Positions 57,614-64,000 of a stretch of DNA of 64,000 nucleotides are shown here, piece by piece. Where the stretch lies: contig CAVRNR010000003.1 of the NCBI GenBank assembly GCA_963722575.1, forward strand, positions 124,001-188,000. The letters are read 5' to 3'. Position 1 is the stretch's first letter, and every line of letters begins with the position of its first letter. The position numbers and the translations under genes are program-made. The DNA comes from Fen-178 sp963722575 (lineage in GTDB: Bacteria > Acidobacteriota > Terriglobia > Bryobacterales > Bryobacteraceae). A model generated the notes under the pieces. That model was not told where the DNA came from, did not search any database, and saw only the letters and a list, made by a program, of their open reading frames with translations.

Positions 57614-57620
57614 CCAATCC

Positions 57621-57650
57621 ATCATAGCTGAAACGGCGGGGAATGTGCAA
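57621..57650 (-). promoter_or_regulatory. Sigma-70-like promoter of the ribosomal superoperon
   Basis: Minus-strand TTGCAC (57645-57650), 18-base spacer, TATGAT (57621-57626). Good match to the housekeeping consensus and the only strong candidate upstream of rpsL. Confidence 0.55.
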
Positions 57651-57678
57651 CTGGGGGGTGGTGCTTTGCGACAATTGA

Positions 57679-58629
57679 ATGCAAATGCCCCGAATCGCCA
57701 TCCCCGACGACGCCCCCGCCGTCTTGCGCGCCAGCGCCGTGTGGCCTCAACTCGCCGCCCGCGCCACCCTCGACTACCACAATACCCTGCCCGGCTCCGA
57801 AGACCGCCTCATCGAACGAATCGGCGCCGCCGACGTGGTTTTGAACATCCGCGCCTCTTCCAAATTCACCGAGCGGGTCTTCGCCCAATGTCCGCGCCTG
57901 CGCCTCATCTCCGTGTGGGGCACGGGGACGGACCACGTGGACCTCGCGGCCGCCGTCCGCCACGGCATCACGGTGACCAACACCCCCGGAGTCTCGGCCA
58001 TTTCCGTCGCCGAACATGCGCTGGCCCTGCTGCTGGGGGTCGCGCGCCGCATCCCGCAATTGGACGCCGCCACCCGCCGCGGCGAGTGGCCGCGCGGCCA
58101 ATCCATCGAGCTCCACGGGAAAACCTGCGGCGTCATCGGCCTGGGAGCCATCGGCCGCCGGTTCGCCCACATCGCCGCCGGCATCGGGATGCGCGTAATC
58201 GCCTGGACCATGCACCCCAGGCCGGAGCCCGGCGTGGAATTCGTGGAGCTCGACGATCTGTACCGCTCAAGCGACGTCGTCAGCATCCACCTGCGCCTCT
58301 CGTCCGCCACGGAGGGCTTCATTGGCCCGCGCCAGTTGGCCCTCATGAAGCCCACGGCGATCCTGATCAACACCGCGCGCGGCGCAATTGTGGACGAAGT
58401 TGCGCTGATCGATGCGCTGGCCGCCGGCCGAATCGCCGGAGCGGGCCTGGACGTTTTCTCCGCCGAGCCGCTGCCGCCGGGACATCCGCTCGCCCAACTG
58501 CCCAACGTGGTGATCACGCCGCACTGCGCCGGCATCACCCCCGAAGCGCTCGAGGCGGGCCTGCGCATGGCGGTCGAGAATATCTGGGAGTTTCTGGCCG
58601 GCCGGCCCGCGCACCTGGTGATAGCATGA
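57679..58629 (+). CDS. D-isomer-specific 2-hydroxyacid dehydrogenase
   Basis: 316 residues from ATG 57679 (57685 also possible). NAD-binding GLGAIGRRFAHIAAGIGMRV, catalytic Arg in LINTARGAIVDE, Glu in DVFSAEPLPPGHPL and His in VITPHCAGITPEALE; WGTGTDHVDL contacts substrate. It reduces 2-keto acids or oxidises D-2-hydroxyacids such as phosphoglycerate, glycerate or glyoxylate; too short for SerA with ACT domain. Four bases before the next gene, so likely one operon. Confidence 0.9.
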   Translation: MQMPRIAIPDDAPAVLRASAVWPQLAARATLDYHNTLPGSEDRLIERIGAADVVLNIRASSKFTERVFAQCPRLRLISVWGTGTDHVDLAAAVRHGITVTNTPGVSAISVAEHALALLLGVARRIPQLDAATRRGEWPRGQSIELHGKTCGVIGLGAIGRRFAHIAAGIGMRVIAWTMHPRPEPGVEFVELDDLYRSSDVVSIHLRLSSATEGFIGPRQLALMKPTAILINTARGAIVDEVALIDALAAGRIAGAGLDVFSAEPLPPGHPLAQLPNVVITPHCAGITPEALEAGLRMAVENIWEFLAGRPAHLVIA

Positions 58630-58633
58630 GGCC

Positions 58634-59710
58634 ATGTTCCCATCGAAGTCGATGGTCGCCGCATTCCTCTGCCTGACCGCGCTCCCCGCGATGGCCCAAA
58701 CCTACAAGATCGCCGTCGTCGGCCTGGTGCATTCCCACTATGGCGGCTACCTGCCGCGCATGGCCCAAAGCCAGCAGGTGAAGCTGGTGGGGATCGCTGA
58801 AACCATCCCCGACCTGGTCGCCGAGGCCAAACAACGCGGCGCCGCCGACGTTCCCTTCTTCGACGATTACAAGAGGATGCTCGACGAAACCAGGCCCGAT
58901 ATCGTGTGGGCCTTCGTCGAGAACAACCGGCACCTCGAAATCCTGAAGGAATGCGCCCCGCGCCACATCAACGTCATCTACGAGAAGCCCCTGGCATCCA
59001 CTTATAAGGATGCGCTGGCGATGGCCGATCTGGCCCGCAAGAACGGCGTCCAGGTGATGTGCAACTACCAGATGGCCTGGTGGCCCTCCAATTACGCCGC
59101 CAAGAAGGAGGCCGACGCGGGCGCCATTGGCCAGGTGTGGCGCTTGCGCGGCATCGTGGGCCATGGCGGACCGGGCTCCGGCGGCACCGGCAGATACTTC
59201 TTCGACTGGCTGACCGACCCCGAGAAGAACGGCGCCGGCGCGCTGGTGGATTTCGGCTGCTACAACGCCCTGTGGTCGCTCTGGTACATGGGCCGGCCCG
59301 AGAGCGTCTACGCCGAAGTGATCCATCTCCGCCCCGAGACCTTCCCCAAAGTGGAAGATTCATCCACGCTGGTGCTGCACTACAAGAACGCCATCAACGT
59401 TTTTGAAGGAAGCTGGGACCTGCCGCGCAGTTTCCAGGACCTCGAGGTCTTTGGCCGAACCGGCAGCCTCTACATGACGCAGCAAAAGGTGGAATTGCGC
59501 ACCGCCCGCGGCGCCACCGAGGTCCCGCTGCCGCCGCTCCCGCCGGAGGCCGCCGACCCCATCGCCTTCATGGTGGACGCCCTCCGCAACCACAAGCCGA
59601 TTGAAGGCATCACCGCGTTGGACATCAACGTAGGCGTGGTGGAGATCATCGAAGCCGCCAAGGAATCGGTCGAAACCGGCCGCGCCGTCAAGCTGCCCTA
59701 TACCCGATGA
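58634..59710 (+). CDS. Exported Gfo/Idh/MocA-type oxidoreductase
   Basis: 358 residues with a signal peptide (SMVAAFLCLTALPAMAQ). N-terminal Rossmann part KIAVVGLVHSHYGGYLP (HSH in place of the usual second half of GxGxxG), the family E-K-P motif in VIYEKPLAST, and the C-terminal beta-sheet domain (GALVDFGCYNALWSLWYMGR). Probably acts on cyclitols or sugars in the periplasm; an exported NAD enzyme is likely to carry a tightly bound cofactor. Its last 13 bases overlap the convergent HTH gene. Confidence 0.85.
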   Translation: MFPSKSMVAAFLCLTALPAMAQTYKIAVVGLVHSHYGGYLPRMAQSQQVKLVGIAETIPDLVAEAKQRGAADVPFFDDYKRMLDETRPDIVWAFVENNRHLEILKECAPRHINVIYEKPLASTYKDALAMADLARKNGVQVMCNYQMAWWPSNYAAKKEADAGAIGQVWRLRGIVGHGGPGSGGTGRYFFDWLTDPEKNGAGALVDFGCYNALWSLWYMGRPESVYAEVIHLRPETFPKVEDSSTLVLHYKNAINVFEGSWDLPRSFQDLEVFGRTGSLYMTQQKVELRTARGATEVPLPPLPPEAADPIAFMVDALRNHKPIEGITALDINVGVVEIIEAAKESVETGRAVKLPYTR

Positions 59711-59991
59711 ATGGCTTTCACCGCCAGCGCTGGATCATGTTCGATGATGCTCAAAAGTGCGGCTGCCGGTCCCGTAGGGCGTCGCCGGTCCTGTTCCCAG
59801 TTTTGAAGTGTCTTTACGCTCACACCGATCAACTGCGCAAACTCCGATTGCGACAGGCTGGTTCGTTCGCAAATGACCCGGACGCCGGAAGAGCGGATCG
59901 CAATCCGCCGCGAAGGCTTTTGCTGGCCGCGCAGAATCGCCCCGGCTTCGCGCACGCTGCCCAGCAGTTCTTCAAACATCTGTCTTTTCAC
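59698..59991 (-). CDS. Xre-family HTH regulator, NadS/HigA-like antitoxin
   Basis: 97 residues from GTG 59991, with GGAGGAG 7 bases upstream (ATG 60114 would add 41 residues of unknown type). RQMFEELLGSVREAGAILRG then CERTSLSQSEFAQLIGVSVK and LQNWEQDRRRPTGPAAALLS is the HTH pattern of NadS/HigA antitoxins encoded after a RelE-type toxin. No toxin gene is found upstream, so it seems an orphan. Confidence 0.75.
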   Translation of the reverse strand: MKRQMFEELLGSVREAGAILRGQQKPSRRIAIRSSGVRVICERTSLSQSEFAQLIGVSVKTLQNWEQDRRRPTGPAAALLSIIEHDPALAVKAIHRV

Positions 59992-60125
59992 TGCCGAACT
60001 CCTCCGCCGGCCACGCTGCGGCTGGGCCAGATAGCCGCGCCGGTCACGCGCTTCTAGTTCCAGCTCGTGCAAGCGCTTGAGGTGCCCCCTCAGTGAATCC
60101 TGTATGGTTTCCATAACCCAAGAAT

Positions 60126-60147
60126 CGCTCCCTAACGGTCGCGGCTC
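60126..60147. repeat. REP family C motif (GCGGCTC type)
   Basis: CGCTCCCTAACGGTCGCGGCTC. Its CGCTCCCTAAC half is repeated inverted at 60315-60325, and a related CCGCTCTCTTACGTTCGCGGCTC forms the arm of the 61582-61646 hairpin. Confidence 0.5.
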
Positions 60148-60252
60148 TGACCTGCCTCCAACTTTCCTAGGCCCCCGCCTTTTCACGATTCTCCGCTTCC
60201 TCCGCGCTCTCGGGTTTTGACTTTGTTCTTCCCTTTCGCCTCTCTGCGTTTT

Positions 60253-60276
60253 TCTCCGCGTCTCCGCGTCTCCGCG
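60253..60276 (+). repeat. Short tandem repeat, 3 x TCTCCGCG
   Basis: Three exact 8-base units in the gap upstream of the HTH gene and after the DUF1015 stop. Possibly slippage-prone. No gene here. Confidence 0.6.
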
Positions 60277-60315
60277 TCGAAGATGACGCTTCCGTTTGGT
60301 TCCGCCTCGTCCGGG

Positions 60316-61557
60316 TTAGGGAGCGATCCTGTAAATCGTCAGCCCCGAGAGCAGCTTGGGGTAAAAATCGGTGGATTTCTGCGGCATCACCCCGCCCGCG
60401 AACGACGTGGCCGCCACCTGCTCCACCGAAACCGGCTTCAGCAGGAACGCGATCTGCGCCGCGCCCTGGCGCACCTCTTTCACGGCCGCGTCCAACCCGC
60501 GGATGTAGCGCAGGTGCTTTTCGTCGCGCACCGCTTCCTCGCCGATCCCCAGCGCCTGGCCCAGCACGCGCTGGTGCAGCACGCGCACGTCCAGCTCGCC
60601 GCCCGCCTGGCGGCCCTCCAGTAGAAAGAGGCGGTTACCGATGGCCGCCCCAATTATGGTGCGGCCTTGGCCTTCATCCCACGCCCGTTTCAGACCGTCG
60701 AGCGAGCCGATTTCCTCCACCTGGAAGCCCGCTGCCGCGGCCCGCAAGAACCGGTCCGCAAGACCTTCGGCGTCGAGTCCGCTCACCAGCCGGTGCGTGG
60801 CCAGTATCTTCAGCCCCGGCGAATGCATGTTGACGAACGTCATCATCACGCGGTCCGCGCCCGGCAGGCCGGGGTTCTCGTTGCGGAATGCCAGCGCGGT
60901 TTCGTAGCGGTGATGCCCGTCGGCGATCAGCAGTTTCTTGTCCGCCATCAACTGCTGGACGACGCCGTGCGCGGCATCGGCCATCCTCCACACCGTGTGG
61001 ACCGCGTCGTACTCGTCCGTGACCTCTGCTACCGGCGCCAGCGCCGCCGCCTTATCCAGCAGCGCGTCGATCGAACCCTCGGGGTCGGGATACAGCATGA
61101 AGATCTGCCCGCAATGCGCGCGCGTGTGGCGTAGCAGCTCGAGCCGGTCCTTCTTCGGCCCCGAGAGCGTCTGCTCGTGCCGGTGCACCACGCCGTTGGA
61201 GTAGTCCTCCACCGCGCCCAGGGCGATGAACCCCTTGCGCACCAAGCGCTCCCCCGTGTCGGGGACGGTGAATTCCTGGAAGTACGGGTAGATGCCGGCG
61301 TGGCTATCTTGCGCCAGCACCCCGCAGGCGATCCAGTCGTCCAGGTAGCGCGCGGCACGGGTGTAGACGTTGTCGCTTTCGGAATCCTGGGCCCCGCGCT
61401 CCCCCAGGATCACGCGCACCAGGTTGTGCGGGCTCAGCGACAGGTAGCGGCTCCGCATCGCCGGGGAAATCTTGTCGTAAGGCTGCGTTACGAGGTTTCC
61501 CAGGGGACCGGCTTGTTCCGTGTACCGGAACGGTTGGAACGGATAGATTTTTGCCAA
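60316..61557 (-). CDS. DUF1015 family protein
   Basis: 413 residues, cytoplasmic. AKIYPFQPFRYTEQAGPLGN and VTQPYDKISPAMRSRYLSLS open the family; GVVHRHEQTLSGPKKDRLEL, LLIADGHHRYETALAFRNE and YDAVHTVWRM follow. The HHRYETA block is highly conserved in DUF1015 and probably catalytic or phosphate-binding. Biochemical function unknown; the family is common near amino-acid or nucleotide metabolism genes elsewhere. Confidence 0.88.
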   Translation of the reverse strand: MAKIYPFQPFRYTEQAGPLGNLVTQPYDKISPAMRSRYLSLSPHNLVRVILGERGAQDSESDNVYTRAARYLDDWIACGVLAQDSHAGIYPYFQEFTVPDTGERLVRKGFIALGAVEDYSNGVVHRHEQTLSGPKKDRLELLRHTRAHCGQIFMLYPDPEGSIDALLDKAAALAPVAEVTDEYDAVHTVWRMADAAHGVVQQLMADKKLLIADGHHRYETALAFRNENPGLPGADRVMMTFVNMHSPGLKILATHRLVSGLDAEGLADRFLRAAAAGFQVEEIGSLDGLKRAWDEGQGRTIIGAAIGNRLFLLEGRQAGGELDVRVLHQRVLGQALGIGEEAVRDEKHLRYIRGLDAAVKEVRQGAAQIAFLLKPVSVEQVAATSFAGGVMPQKSTDFYPKLLSGLTIYRIAP

Positions 61558-61581
61558 CCCTTAAGATACCAGCTTGAGCCG

Positions 61582-61646
61582 GCAACCGCTCTCTTACGTT
61601 CGCGGCTCGGAAAGCATCGGAGCCGCGAACGTAAGAGAGCGGTTGC
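61582..61646. repeat. Perfect 27-bp inverted repeat
   Basis: Arms 61582-61608 and 61620-61646 pair without mismatch around an 11-base loop (GGAAAGCATCG). It abuts the stop of the TolC-type gene. No T-run on either side. Arm sequence is related to the family C motif at 60126. Confidence 0.9.
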
Positions 61647-63632
61647 TTACCGCTTGACCGCCGGTGAAACGGCCGGAGCGGCGGCGGGCGCCGCGGGAAT
61701 CGGGTCCGGCTCGCGTCCCACCACGCCGGTCTTGGCCTGCTCGATATCCACGTCGTAGTCTGTCAGCACCGTCCCCAATACGCTCTGCAGGTTGACCTTG
61801 GCGCGGTTGTACTGGCTGAGCGCATCCACTTCGGCCAACTGGCGCGTGGTGGTGTCGCGCTGCGTGATCACCACGTCGAGAATGGTCGAGGTGCCCAGCT
61901 CGTACTTGCGCTGCGTGCCGGCCAGCGTCTGCTCTTGCAGTTTGCGCGCCTCCACGCTGGTCTCCCACGCCGCGCGCGCCTGCCGGACCGCCGTTTGCGC
62001 GTTGATCACGTTCAGCTTGATGTTGTTGTGGAGCTGCTTGTCCTGGAGCTGCTGCTGGCGATAGTTCAACTGGTCGGTGATGAAGTCCGCCTGCGTGGAG
62101 CGGTTGCGCAGGGTGATGGTGAGCGAGACGCCCGCGCTGTAGTTCGGGAAATTGCGCCCGAGTATCTGGCCCATCACCGTGCCAAAGCCGCCCACGAAGT
62201 ATGGATTCACGTCCGCGAGGGTGCGCGTCTGCAGTACGGTTTGCCCGTTTGCCAGCGTAGTTGGGACCGGTTGAGGGTTGATCTGGCCCGCCAGACCGCT
62301 GTTGCTGAACGTCGCAAACCCTTGGAGCTGCGGCAGCATGGCGTCCTTGACGCCCAGGGTGGTGATGCGCGCATCCTCCAGGCCAATGGCGTTCTGCTCC
62401 ACCTCGGGGCGGCTGGCCAGGGCCTCCGCCACCAGGTCCTGGATGGGCCGGACGGCTTCCTGCGCCGGAACGTCGATATGGTCGGTGGGCACGATGCGCG
62501 CGCCCACCACCGCCAGATCGTCCATCCCGCTGCGCGTGAGCACGCTCTTGAGGATCATCTCCTGCTGCAAAACCTGCAATTCGGCCGTGGTCACGTCCTG
62601 CTGGCTCGACTTCATCTCGGCTTCCGCCTGGATGATGTCGATAGGAGCAATGGCCCCCAGCTCCGCCTTGCGCTGGTTGTCCTCGTACAATTTCTTGTTC
62701 AATTCGAAGGTGTGCTGCTTCACCTTGAGTTCGTCGTTGAACGTGACCAGGTCCCAGTAAAGGCTCACCACGTTGGCGACGGTGGTCATCACCTGGCTCT
62801 TGAACGTGAGGTCGGAAATGTGCCGCTGGTTCTTGGCTACGCGAATGGCGCGATTGTTGACCGACGGCCGGAATCCCTGCAACAGGTTCTGCGTGATCCC
62901 CAACTGAAGGGTGGACTGGCTAAAGGGGTTGAACATGTTGTACGGCGAGTTCTGCGAGACGCCGAGCGTGTCGCCCATATACAACGTAGCGGTGGTGCCG
63001 GTCAGGAAACCCTGCTGGATTCCATAAGTCGCCGATTTGGATTGCGACACCAGGTAGTTCGTGCCGGTGATGTTGGTGGCAGTCTCGATTTGGGTGGAGT
63101 GCGAAAACTGGCCGCTGACGTAGACCAGAGGATCCAGGTTGGGAATGCTCGTGCCCGCCAACTGCACGCTCAGCCCGCTGAGCACGCCGCCCTGGCCGCC
63201 GCTGCTAACGCTGGGAGCGGTGCCGGCGGAGCCCAGCGAGGACTGGGCGGCCACGCCCAGGGTGGCCGAGGACGGCCCGCTGGAAACGCTGCTCGAAATA
63301 CTGCGCAGCAACGCGCCGGCGCTGACGCGCAGCGAGTTCGCGTCCGCCAGCTTGGGGTTGTAGCGGGCGTATTCGATATCCAGGTTGTTCTCCAGCGCCA
63401 GCGCGATGGCATCGCGCAGCGAGAGGTAAATGTTGCCGGCGCGCATCAGCTTGTCGATGCGCGGCGAATCTTCGAAGCTGATCTTGGGGACCTGGTGGGC
63501 CACGTAGTCCCCCTCGAACCACCCCATGATGCCGTGGCTGGGGCCTCTGGTAATCTCTGGCGTCTGCGCGAAGCCCGGCAGGGCCACCGCGCAGCAAAGA
63601 AAAATAGCGACAACTGATCTGGCAAAGGGCAT
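61647..63632 (-). CDS. TolC-type outer-membrane efflux protein
   Basis: 661 residues from ATG 63632. Signal peptide PFARSVVAIFLCCAVALPGF AQ. Two TolC/OEP repeats of long helices are visible: LSLRDAIALALENNLDIEYA, LGAIAPIDIIQAEAEMKSSQ, then LVAEALASRPEVEQNAIGLE and LGTSTILDVVITQRDTTTRQ. Longer than usual (about 450) because of a 200-residue Ser/Thr/Gly-rich N-terminal insertion between the first helix and the barrel. Probably exports small molecules or proteins with an inner-membrane pump that is not in this window. Confidence 0.85.
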   Translation of the reverse strand: MPFARSVVAIFLCCAVALPGFAQTPEITRGPSHGIMGWFEGDYVAHQVPKISFEDSPRIDKLMRAGNIYLSLRDAIALALENNLDIEYARYNPKLADANSLRVSAGALLRSISSSVSSGPSSATLGVAAQSSLGSAGTAPSVSSGGQGGVLSGLSVQLAGTSIPNLDPLVYVSGQFSHSTQIETATNITGTNYLVSQSKSATYGIQQGFLTGTTATLYMGDTLGVSQNSPYNMFNPFSQSTLQLGITQNLLQGFRPSVNNRAIRVAKNQRHISDLTFKSQVMTTVANVVSLYWDLVTFNDELKVKQHTFELNKKLYEDNQRKAELGAIAPIDIIQAEAEMKSSQQDVTTAELQVLQQEMILKSVLTRSGMDDLAVVGARIVPTDHIDVPAQEAVRPIQDLVAEALASRPEVEQNAIGLEDARITTLGVKDAMLPQLQGFATFSNSGLAGQINPQPVPTTLANGQTVLQTRTLADVNPYFVGGFGTVMGQILGRNFPNYSAGVSLTITLRNRSTQADFITDQLNYRQQQLQDKQLHNNIKLNVINAQTAVRQARAAWETSVEARKLQEQTLAGTQRKYELGTSTILDVVITQRDTTTRQLAEVDALSQYNRAKVNLQSVLGTVLTDYDVDIEQAKTGVVGREPDPIPAAPAAAPAVSPAVKR

Positions 63633-63735
63633 AATCGTTGAAAACCTCAAAAAACCATTATGGCTGATATACGTGCGAACCCCGGAGCGCGTTCGATAAA
63701 TTCTATGACGGGCGGGCCTGCCCGGAATTAGTGAT

Positions 63736-63823
63736 GTGGGGCAGCTTGGCAAGCTGCGCGCCGGTTGGTAACCGGCGCAACTGGCGGGTTGTTAACCCGC
63801 CGCAGGTTTCCAACCTGCCCCAC
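63736..63823 (-). repeat. Composite REP array of four palindromes (copy 2, inverted)
   Basis: 88 bases, near-identical to 28595-28681 read on the other strand: the same four hairpins in the same order, with changes mainly in loop bases, as expected of compensatory drift. Confidence 0.85.
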
Positions 63824-63858
63824 GAAACCCATCCGGCGTTACAGTAGTCATTAGAAAC

Positions 63859-64000
63859 ATGCGCAAGTACCTGCTGGCGCTTCTGCTTCTGGTCTTCACC
63901 GCCTCGGCGAATCTCAAACTGTACTTGAAGGATGGCACCTATCACGTTGTCCGCGAGTACCAGGTGCAATCCGGCCGGGTGCATTTCTACAGCGTCGAGC
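63859..64000 (+). CDS. Exported protein of unknown function (start only)
   Basis: Frame from ATG 63859 runs off the right edge. Signal peptide RKYLLALLLLVFTASA, then NLKLYLKDGTYHVVREYQVQ and SGRVHFYSVE, a SH3-like or beta-strand start seen in acidobacterial exported proteins. Too short to assign. Confidence 0.7.
   Translation, partial: MRKYLLALLLLVFTASANLKLYLKDGTYHVVREYQVQSGRVHFYSVE

Overview
The window looks like chromosomal DNA of an Acidobacteriota member of the Solibacter/Bryobacter type. This is inferred from the gene mix (RAYT transposase with REP-like palindromes, DUF4097 and DUF2911 secreted proteins, a short basic acidobacterial family, FucI-like isomerase, mandelate racemase-like enzyme), high GC, and many dispersed palindromes in short intergenic gaps. 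It was not tested by rRNA comparison.

Layout. 1-6.45 kb: end of a GatA-like amidase, superoxide dismutase, a REP-associated transposase between inverted REPs, prmA, a DapA-like protein lacking the Schiff-base lysine, murJ, a malate/tartrate-type dehydrogenase and a small protein + nucleotidyltransferase pair. 6.45-12.3 kb: a complete rRNA operon on the minus strand (16S, tRNA-Ala, tRNA-Ile, 23S, 5S), with a terminator, a 23S processing stalk and a long leader. 12.3-24.9 kb: mostly secreted or membrane proteins, an H1-like protein, a toxin-antitoxin pair with a frameshifted toxin, and glycan/sugar-related enzymes. 24.9-28.7 kb: feoAB and a lytic transglycosylase. 28.7-32.3 kb: an enolase-superfamily enzyme, then a four-gene accessory cluster (DUF429, Mrr-N-like, DUF6932 nucleotidyltransferase, small helical protein). 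32.3-37 kb: cydAB, a frameshifted histidine kinase and its response regulator, then a candidate structured RNA leader.

37.6-57.65 kb, minus strand: one long translation superoperon, rpsL-rpsG-fusA-tuf-rpsJ-rplC-rplD-rplW-(membrane protein)-rplB-rpsS-rplV-rpsC-rplP-rpmC-rpsQ-rplN-rplX-rplE-rpsN-rpsH-rplF-rplR-rpsE-rpmD-rplO-secY-(adk relic)-map-infA-rpmJ-rpsM-rpsK-rpsD-rpoA-rplQ. It has three departures from the usual plan: a two-helix membrane protein between rplW and rplB, only a LID-domain fragment where adk normally sits, and perfect palindromes in five of its gaps. 57.7-64 kb: a 2-hydroxyacid dehydrogenase, an exported Gfo/Idh/MocA oxidoreductase, a lone Xre regulator, a DUF1015 protein, a TolC-type outer-membrane protein and the start of an exported protein.

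The most notable features are the palindrome network (at least three families, one flanking the only transposase), the oddities inside the ribosomal operon, the accessory cluster at 29.9-32.3 kb and the structured leader near 37.05 kb. No CRISPR array, prophage or complete insertion sequence was seen.
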